From assembly GCA_020048255.1 (NCBI GenBank), contig JAIFMR010000205.1, positions 1-10,284 of the forward strand: DNA of 10,284 bases, given 5' to 3'. Origin of the DNA: Rhodoferax sp. Lineage in GTDB: Bacteria; Pseudomonadota; Gammaproteobacteria; Burkholderiales; Burkholderiaceae_C. Below, piece after piece: positions 1 through 6,490 of this stretch (position 1 is its first letter; the number at the start of each line of letters is the position of its first letter). The translations under genes and the position numbers were made by a program. The notes beneath the pieces were generated by a model. The model was not told the DNA's origin and searched no databases. It saw only the letters and a list, made by a program, of their open reading frames with translations.

Positions 1-100
1 CATCAACGGCCAAAACACCCCTGTCAACGTCGCCAGCGAGGGCGACGCTGCTGCCTTGATCAATGCCCTCAAGCGCGCCCAACAAACCGCAGGAGGCTAA
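1..100 (+). CDS. C-terminal end of a phage gene, probably tail tape measure (partial)
   Basis: Frame 2 is open from the window edge to TAA at 98-100 and gives 32 residues, beginning INGQNTPVNVASEGDAAALI and ending RAQQTAGG. The fragment is Ala/Gln-rich and probably helical at its end, as tape measure C-termini often are. The next genes are minor tail and tail-tip proteins, and in siphovirus tail operons the tape measure usually precedes these. The identification therefore rests on position and composition, not on a diagnostic domain. The Shine-Dalgarno of the next gene (AGGAGG, 91-96) lies inside its last codons, so the two genes are probably translationally linked. The start and nearly all of the protein are outside the window. 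Confidence 0.6.
   Translation, partial: INGQNTPVNVASEGDAAALINALKRAQQTAGG
91..96 (+). promoter_or_regulatory. Strong ribosome binding site for the 107-505 gene
   Basis: A perfect AGGAGG lies 10 bases before the ATG at 107, within the last codons of the upstream gene. It is the best Shine-Dalgarno in the tail part of the window and fixes the start of the 132-residue protein. Confidence 0.75.
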
Positions 101-106
101 CCCGAC

Positions 107-505
107 ATGGCCATTACCCTAACGCACGAATCCACCACCGTTACCCTGCCTGATGCCCTTGAATGGGCGGACGAATACACATGGAGCCCGGTCGAGCAAA
201 CATCTACCTACACCACCACCGGCGCCTTGCTGATTGAAGAGGCCACCAAGCAAGCCGGTCGGCCCATCACACTCGAAGGCACCATAGACCGCACCTGGTG
301 CCCGCGATCAACCATCGACCAACTCCACACATGGGCGCAAACCACCGGCACCGTGCTGACATTGACCCTGCGCGGTATCGCGCACCAAGTCATTTTTGAC
401 CACAGCAAAAGCGCATTGCAAGGCTTGCCGGTGCTGTTTTACCAAGACTCATCAATTGCCAGCAATGATTGGTATTACCCCACTTTGCGCTTTCTGGAAC
501 TCTAA
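107..505 (+). CDS. Phage minor tail protein, 132 residues
   Basis: This small soluble protein has no signal peptide or membrane segment. It begins MAITLTHESTTVTLPDALEW and is rich in Thr and aromatic residues, with alternating hydrophobic strands that suggest an all-beta fold. Similar short proteins (start MAITL, then a Trp-rich EW-x2-E-x2-W-x-PVEQ stretch and a GRPITL motif near residue 52) are known to me from memory between the tape measure and tail-tip genes of siphoviruses of Beta- and Gammaproteobacteria. The position resembles that of lambda gpM, but homology to gpM is not shown. A strong Shine-Dalgarno precedes the ATG. The stop at 503-505 is only 5 bases before the next potential start at 511. 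Its role is probably in joining the tail tube to the tip; that is inference from gene order. Confidence 0.72.
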   Translation: MAITLTHESTTVTLPDALEWADEYTWSPVEQTSTYTTTGALLIEEATKQAGRPITLEGTIDRTWCPRSTIDQLHTWAQTTGTVLTLTLRGIAHQVIFDHSKSALQGLPVLFYQDSSIASNDWYYPTLRFLEL

Positions 506-510
506 CCACC

Positions 511-573
511 ATGCCTATCCTTTCCGGCGACATCAAGCTCGTAGCCTCTCAAGTCATGGATCCCAGACATTAG
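511..573 (+). pseudogene. Detached N-terminus of the large tail protein
   Basis: ATG at 511 opens a 20-codon frame that starts MPILSGDIKLVASQVMD and hits TAG at 571-573. The sequence looks like the true beginning of the tail protein whose body is encoded one frame over. In that frame, before its first ATG at 605, one reads PDISELDRAGGRVN, which also looks like conserved tail-protein sequence and would be wasted if translation began at 605. From memory, relatives start with this same stretch, followed by a Gly-rich linker of roughly 20-25 residues and then a DISELDR-like stretch. The linker is absent here. A deletion that also shifted the frame is the simplest reading; a +1 ribosomal shift at CCC (562-564) would also join the two parts. 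Shine-Dalgarno support at 511 is weak (GGAA, 496-499). Confidence 0.6.
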
Positions 574-604
574 CGAGCTTGACCGCGCTGGTGGCCGTGT
601 CAAC

Positions 605-3600
605 ATGCGCAAGCTCCATGTGAGCGTGCAGTCCGCTGACACCGACACCTACATGGGGTCAAACGTCATCGTGGCCGTACCGCCTGAAGACCCCAACGTG
701 TCCGTCACCCTGTTCACCACAAATGACACGTTCGACCGCCGCGAATCCGCCGCCAGCCGGATTGAGAGCTACCTGGCAAAAGGCCCGCTGTGGGCAGGCA
801 TCCTCTACGATAACCATATCGCAGGGCAGCGCAGCGTGCAGATATTCCAGCGCACCACCGCCGACCTACCGCTGGTTGGGCAAACATTGGTGCTTGTTGC
901 GTTTGAAGGTCTGTCCAACGAAGACGCGCAATACATCCGAACTACTGCCGTCGAGTCGCAAGAGCGCACCTTTTACGATACGGCAACCAACACCGACTTC
1001 CATGCCGCAATCGTTACTTGCGCGATCAGCGATGCCTTGCGCACCGACTTCACCGGCACCGCCGCCAATAAATCCTTTACCGCTGGCGCACTGGCCGCAA
1101 AACTGCGGGATACCGTAGTGGCCGACGCAGGCACTTATGTTGGCGTGTCCCCGTTGACCCTGGCCGCGCAACTTGGTGACTTCACTGTCAACGCAGAATC
1201 GGTCTATACCCAACTCGTCCCCAGCGCACAGATCGAAACCCCAATCAGCGATGTGCGTACCAACGGCTTGAGCACCGCCCTGGTGGCCGCAGGTGGCGCA
1301 GTGACACAGACTATTACGCTTGGTTTTACCACCAGCCAAAACCTGTTTGTCGGCGGGCCAATCTACCCTGGCAGCTTGAGCATCGTGCGCGCGGGGGTCA
1401 CCGCCACGGACTCCGGCGGCTTGCTGATCAGTGCGGCAGTTGAGGTCGGCCAAGTGGACTACGACAACGGCATTGTCAGTCTCAGCACGAACGTATGGGG
1501 TGGTAGTGCCGGGTCGCACACCGTCACTTTTGTGCCCGCTGCCGTGCCCGACTTGATCAGCGACCAGCGGGCTATTCGCGTCACTGCTGAAACCCGTGCG
1601 CAGAGTTACGCCTTTGTCATGGATGACGTGCCGGTCGCCCGCACGTTAACATTGAGTTACCTTGCACAAGGCCGCTGGTATGTGCTGCGCGATGACGGCT
1701 CTGGCAAACTCTCTGATTCGAGCAGCGCCTATGGGGCCGGAACCCTCAACTACACCACCGGCTCGGTATCCGTCACCCTGGGCGCTTTGCCTGATGTTGG
1801 CAGCAGCATCGTTGTGCAAAGTTACAGCAATGTCACCACCGTGCAGGCCAGCAATACCACGCTTGTCAACAGCGGGCGTGTTTATGTGCCGATTAACACC
1901 GATGGCCTGATCAGCGAGGAAAAGGGTACTAAATCCATTACCCCCGGCAGCCTGACAGTCGCCTGGAACGACGGCGCTGCCCGCTTGGCCACAGACGACG
2001 GCGTGGGCGCACTCACAGGAGATGCTACCGGACAAGTGGACTATTCCCTTGGTGTAGTCAAAATCAGCCCGGCCCTGTTGCCCCTCGTGGGTACTGTGTT
2101 TACCCTGACGACAAATTTGTGCGACAACGCACAGGCCGTTGGCGTAACCCTTGCAGGCGGTAACATAGGTGTCCCTGGAATAAAACCTGGAAGCGTGCAT
2201 TTTGAGATACCTGTAACCATTCACTACAATCCGACAGAGAGCCAGCATGTCTTGACATTTTCAGTAAGAGAAACCGTTTTTACCGTATCGGATGATGGCG
2301 CAGGCAATCTGCATACTTTTGAGTTCGGACAACGGTACTTGGCCGGAAGCATCAACTACGCCAGCGGAGTAATCTCGTTTGCACCAAGCGCACTGAACCC
2401 CGCTGACCCCGCAGGCCCGTTTGTATATTACAGCTATTGGGGCTGGCATAAGTGGCTTTCAGTATCAGGAACGCGCAGCGTCACCTACCCTGTCAACGCC
2501 AACATCAGCTACAGCACCGAGGCCGGAGCCAACAACACCACCAGCGTAACCGTCAGCCAATACACCGCCCGCACCGTCATGGTGCCAAACTACACACTAA
2601 AGGGCGTGGGCTTCAAACTCGGCAGCAGCCAATACCAGCAATTGACCGACAACACCCTTGTAAAAGACACCAGCCCCACCACGGGCGGAGGCACGCCATC
2701 CGGGTCAGTATCTGCCGCATTGGGTGCCGTCTTTATCAGCGCCTGGCCCACGGGGGCCAGCAGCACCTTGACCGACTGGCGCGGACTCATTGCCCCGCCG
2801 AGCGTGGGGGTTGAAGCCCCGTTTACTGCCTTTTCTGCCACCTTTCGCACAGCGACCAGCCCATTGCGAACATCCTCTCTGAGTGTGCTCGGCACCATGC
2901 AGGACGGCACGACGTTTAACGTCACGTCTGACTCTAACGGCAAGATCAACGGCACGCGAGTTAAGGGACGTGTGGACTACCAGTACGGCCTGGTTGAACT
3001 GTATTTCGTCAACCCGGCAGGCGACACCGCCCTGAATGTTGATCTGGCCTTCCTTGACATCAGCGGGCTGACGACCACACCCGCTGACCTGGTTATGACC
3101 GCCAGCCTGCGTTACAGCGCCGTGAGTTTCAGTTACCTTCCACTGGATGCCGACCTGTTGGGCATCGACCCCGTGCGCCTGCCGTCCGACGGTCGCGTGC
3201 CGATCTTCAGGGCCGGGGGTTTTGCCGTGGTGGGCCACACAGGCTCCGTCACGGCCACCGTCAGCAATGCGCAGGTCATCAACGCTGCCCGTGTACGCCT
3301 CAGTCGCGTGCGGGTTGTCGGCAATGATGGCAACGTGATCAACACCGGTTACACCGCCGACCTTGAGGCGGGCACCGTGACATTCACAGACGTGACGGGT
3401 TACAGCCAGCCCGTCACGGTAGAGCACCGCATCGAGGATATGGCCGTGGTGCGCGAGGCGCAGATCAGCGGAGAGATTACCTTCACCCGCGCTTTGACCC
3501 ACGACTACCCCCTTGGCAGTTATGTCAGCAGTGCGCTTGTTGCTGGTGACCTCAAGGCCCGCGTGTCAGTGCTATTCGATCAGGGCACATGGAACGGTAT

Positions 3601-4000
3601 CACCTGGTTGGATGTTGTCAGCGGTAATGCCGCTACCGGCACCTTCAACGATGTGCTGGCCCCTATTGTCGTCACCAACATAGGCGCGGTATCCGAACGC
3701 TGGGCGCTGGTGTTCACCAACACGACGACATTCAACATCGTTGGAGAGCACGTTGGTGTGATAGGCACCGGCAGTATCAACGAGCAGCAAGCACCGCTAA
3801 ACCCGGCCACCAGCGCGCCCTATTTCACCATCCCCGTGTTGGGCTGGGGGTTGGGCTGGTCGGTTGGCAACGTGCTGCGCTTCAACACCGTAGGGGCTAT
3901 GACCCCTGTGTGGGTCGTGCGTACCGTCCAGCAAGGGCCAAACACAGGCGTTGAGCATTCATTCACATTATTGTCGCGTGGCGACGTAGATCGGCCTTAA
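605..4000 (+). CDS. Giant tail-tip protein with tandem beta-type repeats, 1131 residues
   Basis: This is the largest gene in the window. Residues 1 to about 220 form a conserved head (VIVAVPPEDP, ASRIESYLAKGP, NHIAGQR-VQIFQR). Residues about 230-930 hold about seven related units, each with a D-[DS]-G-x-G-type turn followed 11-20 residues later by a [VLI]-[DN]-Y-x2-G-x-[VIL] motif. The VDY-like motifs start at residues 284, 381, 478, 583, 702 (degenerate), 790 and 918. Residues about 985-1131 form a distinct tail ending in RGDVDRP. There is no membrane segment. The layout suggests a string of beta-sandwich domains in the tail tip or a side fibre. Family and role are inferred from gene order and recalled relatives. 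The ATG at 605 is only the first in frame: it has no good Shine-Dalgarno, and tail-like coding sequence runs upstream of it, so the gene may be broken or need frameshifting from 511. The next gene starts 3 bases after the stop. Confidence 0.8.
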   Translation: MRKLHVSVQSADTDTYMGSNVIVAVPPEDPNVSVTLFTTNDTFDRRESAASRIESYLAKGPLWAGILYDNHIAGQRSVQIFQRTTADLPLVGQTLVLVAFEGLSNEDAQYIRTTAVESQERTFYDTATNTDFHAAIVTCAISDALRTDFTGTAANKSFTAGALAAKLRDTVVADAGTYVGVSPLTLAAQLGDFTVNAESVYTQLVPSAQIETPISDVRTNGLSTALVAAGGAVTQTITLGFTTSQNLFVGGPIYPGSLSIVRAGVTATDSGGLLISAAVEVGQVDYDNGIVSLSTNVWGGSAGSHTVTFVPAAVPDLISDQRAIRVTAETRAQSYAFVMDDVPVARTLTLSYLAQGRWYVLRDDGSGKLSDSSSAYGAGTLNYTTGSVSVTLGALPDVGSSIVVQSYSNVTTVQASNTTLVNSGRVYVPINTDGLISEEKGTKSITPGSLTVAWNDGAARLATDDGVGALTGDATGQVDYSLGVVKISPALLPLVGTVFTLTTNLCDNAQAVGVTLAGGNIGVPGIKPGSVHFEIPVTIHYNPTESQHVLTFSVRETVFTVSDDGAGNLHTFEFGQRYLAGSINYASGVISFAPSALNPADPAGPFVYYSYWGWHKWLSVSGTRSVTYPVNANISYSTEAGANNTTSVTVSQYTARTVMVPNYTLKGVGFKLGSSQYQQLTDNTLVKDTSPTTGGGTPSGSVSAALGAVFISAWPTGASSTLTDWRGLIAPPSVGVEAPFTAFSATFRTATSPLRTSSLSVLGTMQDGTTFNVTSDSNGKINGTRVKGRVDYQYGLVELYFVNPAGDTALNVDLAFLDISGLTTTPADLVMTASLRYSAVSFSYLPLDADLLGIDPVRLPSDGRVPIFRAGGFAVVGHTGSVTATVSNAQVINAARVRLSRVRVVGNDGNVINTGYTADLEAGTVTFTDVTGYSQPVTVEHRIEDMAVVREAQISGEITFTRALTHDYPLGSYVSSALVAGDLKARVSVLFDQGTWNGITWLDVVSGNAATGTFNDVLAPIVVTNIGAVSERWALVFTNTTTFNIVGEHVGVIGTGSINEQQAPLNPATSAPYFTIPVLGWGLGWSVGNVLRFNTVGAMTPVWVVRTVQQGPNTGVEHSFTLLSRGDVDRP

Positions 4001-4003
4001 ACT

Positions 4004-5173
4004 ATGAGCACATCCGTAAAATTCTTCAACTCAGACATGGCAGGCGCGCCTGCGTGCAGCGGTACGGCAGGAGCTTTGCTTGCTGTGCTCGATGCTTGTC
4101 TGATCACCGGCTGGGGTCTGCAAACCGTTGCCAGTGCCAGCATTGACGCAGGTGTTTGCACCCTGACCCTACCCACCACACCGGCCATGCAGGTCGGAAG
4201 CGTGGCCTTGGTAGCAGGGGCAACACCGTCCGGGTTGAATGGCGAGCAGCGGGTCACCGGCATCACAGCCAACACCGTCAGTTTTGCGACCTCCGAGACC
4301 GGCACCGTCACCGGCACTATTACCGTCAAACTGGCACCCGCAGGTTGGCTTAAACCGTTCTCAGGCACCAACCTTGCCGCATACAAGATCGACCCGGCCC
4401 TGCATCCCGACAGCACGGGTATTTTCCTGAAGGTGGATGACACGACCACGCTTAGTTCTCGTATTTGGGGCTACGAAACTTTGAGTGACATCAGCACAGG
4501 AACTGGCGAATTTCCAACCACTTCACAAACACCGCTGTATGTGTTCAAAAGCGAAGCAGCAAGCACCTCCGTGAGACCGTGGATGATTGTTTGTGACTCT
4601 CGTATGGTGTATGTGGGCATACGTCGTTATGGCACATTTGATACGGAATACGGCCCGGAGTGGTGGGGGTTTGGGGAGTTTGCAAGCAAGAAAACGGCTG
4701 ACCCCTATAGGTTTATGGTGTCTGGGAATTATTCAACGACAATTAACTACACCCCGACAGCCGGCAATTCAATAGCGACAACTAACAACGTGGGTTATAC
4801 CTACGTTGCCCGTAGTTACACCGGATTAGGTGGCGGGGTAAAAACACAAAACTACACATGGCCGTTACAGTACTATAGCAGCGGGGGGAGTGCCGCACCG
4901 CTACCGTACCCCAATGGCCCGGACTACGGACTGTATTTGTGCAAAGCAGATATTTTTGAACAAAGCCCGGTAAACATGCGCGGCACCCTGCCCGGCATGT
5001 TGATGATCCCGCACAGACTGGTACGCCAAATCTGCCCGGATGCCAAGACCGCCTACCTCGACAACGATGTGCCAGGGTACGCTGGGCGCACCATTGGGCT
5101 TATGGCATGTGCGCACTCCAGCGCGGATTGGGGCGTAGTCGCCTTTGACTTAACCGGTCCGTGGGAGCATTGA
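4004..5173 (+). CDS. Phage tail-tip protein, 389 residues
   Basis: The protein starts MSTSVKFFNSDMAGAP and has no signal peptide or membrane span. Residues about 45-110 look like a small beta domain with repeated GxV strands (QVGSVALVAGATPSGLNGEQ, then GTVTGTITVKLAPAG). A conserved-looking GWLKPFSGTNLAAYK stretch follows near residues 113-127. The middle, roughly 145-290, is rich in Tyr, Trp, Ser and Gly, and the C-terminal 90 residues contain RGTLPGMLMIPHRL. From memory, proteins with this start and the LKPF-x-GTNLAAYK motif sit between the giant tail protein and a LamG-type protein in related phages. That supports a structural tail role but gives no biochemical function. The start follows the upstream stop by 3 bases with little Shine-Dalgarno, which suggests translational coupling. 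The middle part is more AT-rich than its flanks (about 45% GC by hand at 4681-4800), consistent with exchange of a host-contact domain. Confidence 0.72.
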   Translation: MSTSVKFFNSDMAGAPACSGTAGALLAVLDACLITGWGLQTVASASIDAGVCTLTLPTTPAMQVGSVALVAGATPSGLNGEQRVTGITANTVSFATSETGTVTGTITVKLAPAGWLKPFSGTNLAAYKIDPALHPDSTGIFLKVDDTTTLSSRIWGYETLSDISTGTGEFPTTSQTPLYVFKSEAASTSVRPWMIVCDSRMVYVGIRRYGTFDTEYGPEWWGFGEFASKKTADPYRFMVSGNYSTTINYTPTAGNSIATTNNVGYTYVARSYTGLGGGVKTQNYTWPLQYYSSGGSAAPLPYPNGPDYGLYLCKADIFEQSPVNMRGTLPGMLMIPHRLVRQICPDAKTAYLDNDVPGYAGRTIGLMACAHSSADWGVVAFDLTGPWEH

Positions 5174-5174
5174 C

Positions 5175-5303
5175 ATGACGCTGTATGTAGGCGGCACATC
5201 GCTGTTGCTGCACGGGGATGGGGCTGATGGCAGCACCGTGTTTACTGACGAAACCGGCAAGACCGTTACGGAGCGGGGATTATTTGACCGTCCCTGGTTC
5301 TGA
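5175..5303 (+). pseudogene. Detached N-terminus of the LamG tail protein
   Basis: ATG at 5175 follows the upstream stop by one base and has a good Shine-Dalgarno (GGGAG, 5163-5167, 7 bases away). The frame encodes 42 residues starting MTLYVGGTSLLLHGDGADGS and continuing TVFTDETGKTVTERG before TGA at 5301-5303. The LLLH-x-DG-x2-GST-x-FTD stretch is the usual first strand region of phage LamG-like (concanavalin A fold) proteins as I know them. The rest of that domain, from SGDYLTVPGSDF on, lies in the next frame. A segment normally between TVT and SGDYL, roughly 20-27 residues by memory, is missing. A deletion that shifted the frame fits best; a +1 ribosomal shift at CCC (5292-5294) would also reconnect the frames. 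The good ribosome site argues that this ATG, not 5218, is where ribosomes start. Confidence 0.65.
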
Positions 5304-6096
5304 TTTTGCGTTTGGCACGGGGGACTTCACGATTGAGGCATGGGTGTATTTGCCAGTTGCTCCAAGCGGTAGCTACGCCGCTATCGTTGACATAAGAAAC
5401 GCTCCGCAATCAGATGGCTCTATTTTGTGGGGTCTTAACAGTTCCAGGGTGCTTGTTTACTACGGCTACGCATCTACGACAAATTCAGTCCCGTTAAACC
5501 AGTGGTCACATGTGGCAATATGCAGGTCGTCTGGTGTGACGAGAATGTTCATTGACGGAACGCAAGGTAGTTCATCTACGGAATCAGACAATAAGACGGG
5601 CGTGCCGAGCGTCTTTATTGGCCGGGTTTATGACAATTTCAACCCCGCATTTCAGGGGTACATTGAGGACTTTCGGGTCAACCCGTTCGCCACCTACAGC
5701 GCAGATTTCACCCCGCCAACATCTGCGTTAGGGAGTGACCCAAGCCCGGCCAAGCCCGTGATGCAGGCGATAACCACCGATTTGACCGACCGCCTGCCCT
5801 ACGGTATCCCCAACACCCCAATTGTGAACAACATCAACCCGTGGGAGTTCAAGGGACGGGGCCGCATTACCGGCACCGTAAAAAACACGCCGAACACGCC
5901 TGTCTTTCGCCTGGTGCGCTTGTACCGCGAACCAGGCGGGATGCTGGTTAAAAGTGTCTGGAGCGACCCAACAACGGGCGAATACATCTTTGACGGCATC
6001 CCCACGCAGTTCCGCTACACCGTGCTCGGCTACGACTACACCGAAACCTATCGCGCCGTGGTGGCGGACAGGGTGATACCGGATTTAATCCCATGA
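5218..6096 (+). CDS. LamG-domain tail fibre-like protein (body; true start displaced)
   Basis: The first 20 or so residues read from ATG 5218 are out-of-frame nonsense; recognisable protein begins at SGDYLTVPGSDF near residue 20. A LamG/Laminin_G_3-type jelly-roll follows to about residue 165, with the hallmarks GTGDFTIEAWVY, NQWSHVAICRSSG, RMFIDG, and GYIEDFRVNPFATYSADFTPP at its end. A linker leads to a C-terminal module of about 80 residues (GRITGTVKNTP, RLVRLYREPGGMLV, SDPTTGEYIFDG, YTVLGYDYT) resembling a carboxypeptidase-regulatory or transthyretin-like beta sandwich. LamG folds often bind glycans, so a role in contacting cell-surface sugars is plausible but inferred. The natural start is at 5175 in another frame, so as sequenced the gene is split. 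The stop overlaps the next start as ATGA. Confidence 0.78.
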   Translation: MGLMAAPCLLTKPARPLRSGDYLTVPGSDFAFGTGDFTIEAWVYLPVAPSGSYAAIVDIRNAPQSDGSILWGLNSSRVLVYYGYASTTNSVPLNQWSHVAICRSSGVTRMFIDGTQGSSSTESDNKTGVPSVFIGRVYDNFNPAFQGYIEDFRVNPFATYSADFTPPTSALGSDPSPAKPVMQAITTDLTDRLPYGIPNTPIVNNINPWEFKGRGRITGTVKNTPNTPVFRLVRLYREPGGMLVKSVWSDPTTGEYIFDGIPTQFRYTVLGYDYTETYRAVVADRVIPDLIP

Positions 6097-6488
6097 CCAT
6101 CAGCATCACGTCTGCCCTCAACGATGCTCGCCTGACCGGCACCCTGGCTTTTCTGGACACTGGCAGCAGTAGCGCCGCTGTGCGCATCTACGGCAGCACA
6201 CGCCCGGCCACACCCGCCGACACGCCCGGCAGTGTCATGCTGGTTCAGATCGACCTGACCAAGCCCGCAGGCAGCGTATCGGCGGGCGTGCTTACCTTGA
6301 CCCCAGCGGCCAACGGGTTGATCGCTGAAACCGGCACCGCCACATGGGCGCGCATCGTCAATGGCGACGGTGCCACCGCCTTTGACTGCGATGCAGGCCA
6401 GGGGTCGGGCGCGTGGGAGATCGAGTTGGTAGAAGCTGTCCTGTACGCCGGGGGTGATGCGGCCCTGCAATCTGCAACGCTGGGCTAG
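6093..6488 (+). CDS. Small beta-rich phage structural protein, 131 residues
   Basis: The ATG overlaps the stop of the LamG gene (ATGA at 6093-6096), pointing to translational coupling; there is no clear Shine-Dalgarno close by. The protein is soluble, rich in Ala, Gly and Thr, and starts MTISITSALNDARLTGTLAF. It continues with short hydrophobic strands (AAVRIYGSTRP, GSVMLVQIDLTKPAG) and ends GAWEIELVEAVLYAGGDAAL-x-SATLG. Proteins like this occur, in my recollection, beside the LamG protein and the hub protein in related phages, with no assigned function. A tail-tip or fibre accessory role is inferred from neighbours only. The frame is intact, and its GC-rich third positions match the genes on either side. 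Confidence 0.7.
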   Translation: MTISITSALNDARLTGTLAFLDTGSSSAAVRIYGSTRPATPADTPGSVMLVQIDLTKPAGSVSAGVLTLTPAANGLIAETGTATWARIVNGDGATAFDCDAGQGSGAWEIELVEAVLYAGGDAALQSATLG

Positions 6489-6490
6489 GT

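Noticed and set aside
511..605. T4 gene 60-like ribosomal bypassing
   Set aside because: Bypassing skips extra inserted bases, whereas here coding sequence appears to be missing; matched take-off and landing codons were not found.
866..1519. Long open frame on the - strand inside the giant tail gene (also 1646-2248 and 2705-3502)
   Set aside because: These lie wholly within a strong + strand gene, have biased unnatural composition (His, Arg, Cys, Gly), show no ribosome sites or recognisable motifs, and arise from the GC-rich codon pattern.
4004..6096. Diversity-generating retroelement acting on tail proteins
   Set aside because: No reverse transcriptase gene or adenine-variable template repeat is seen in this window.
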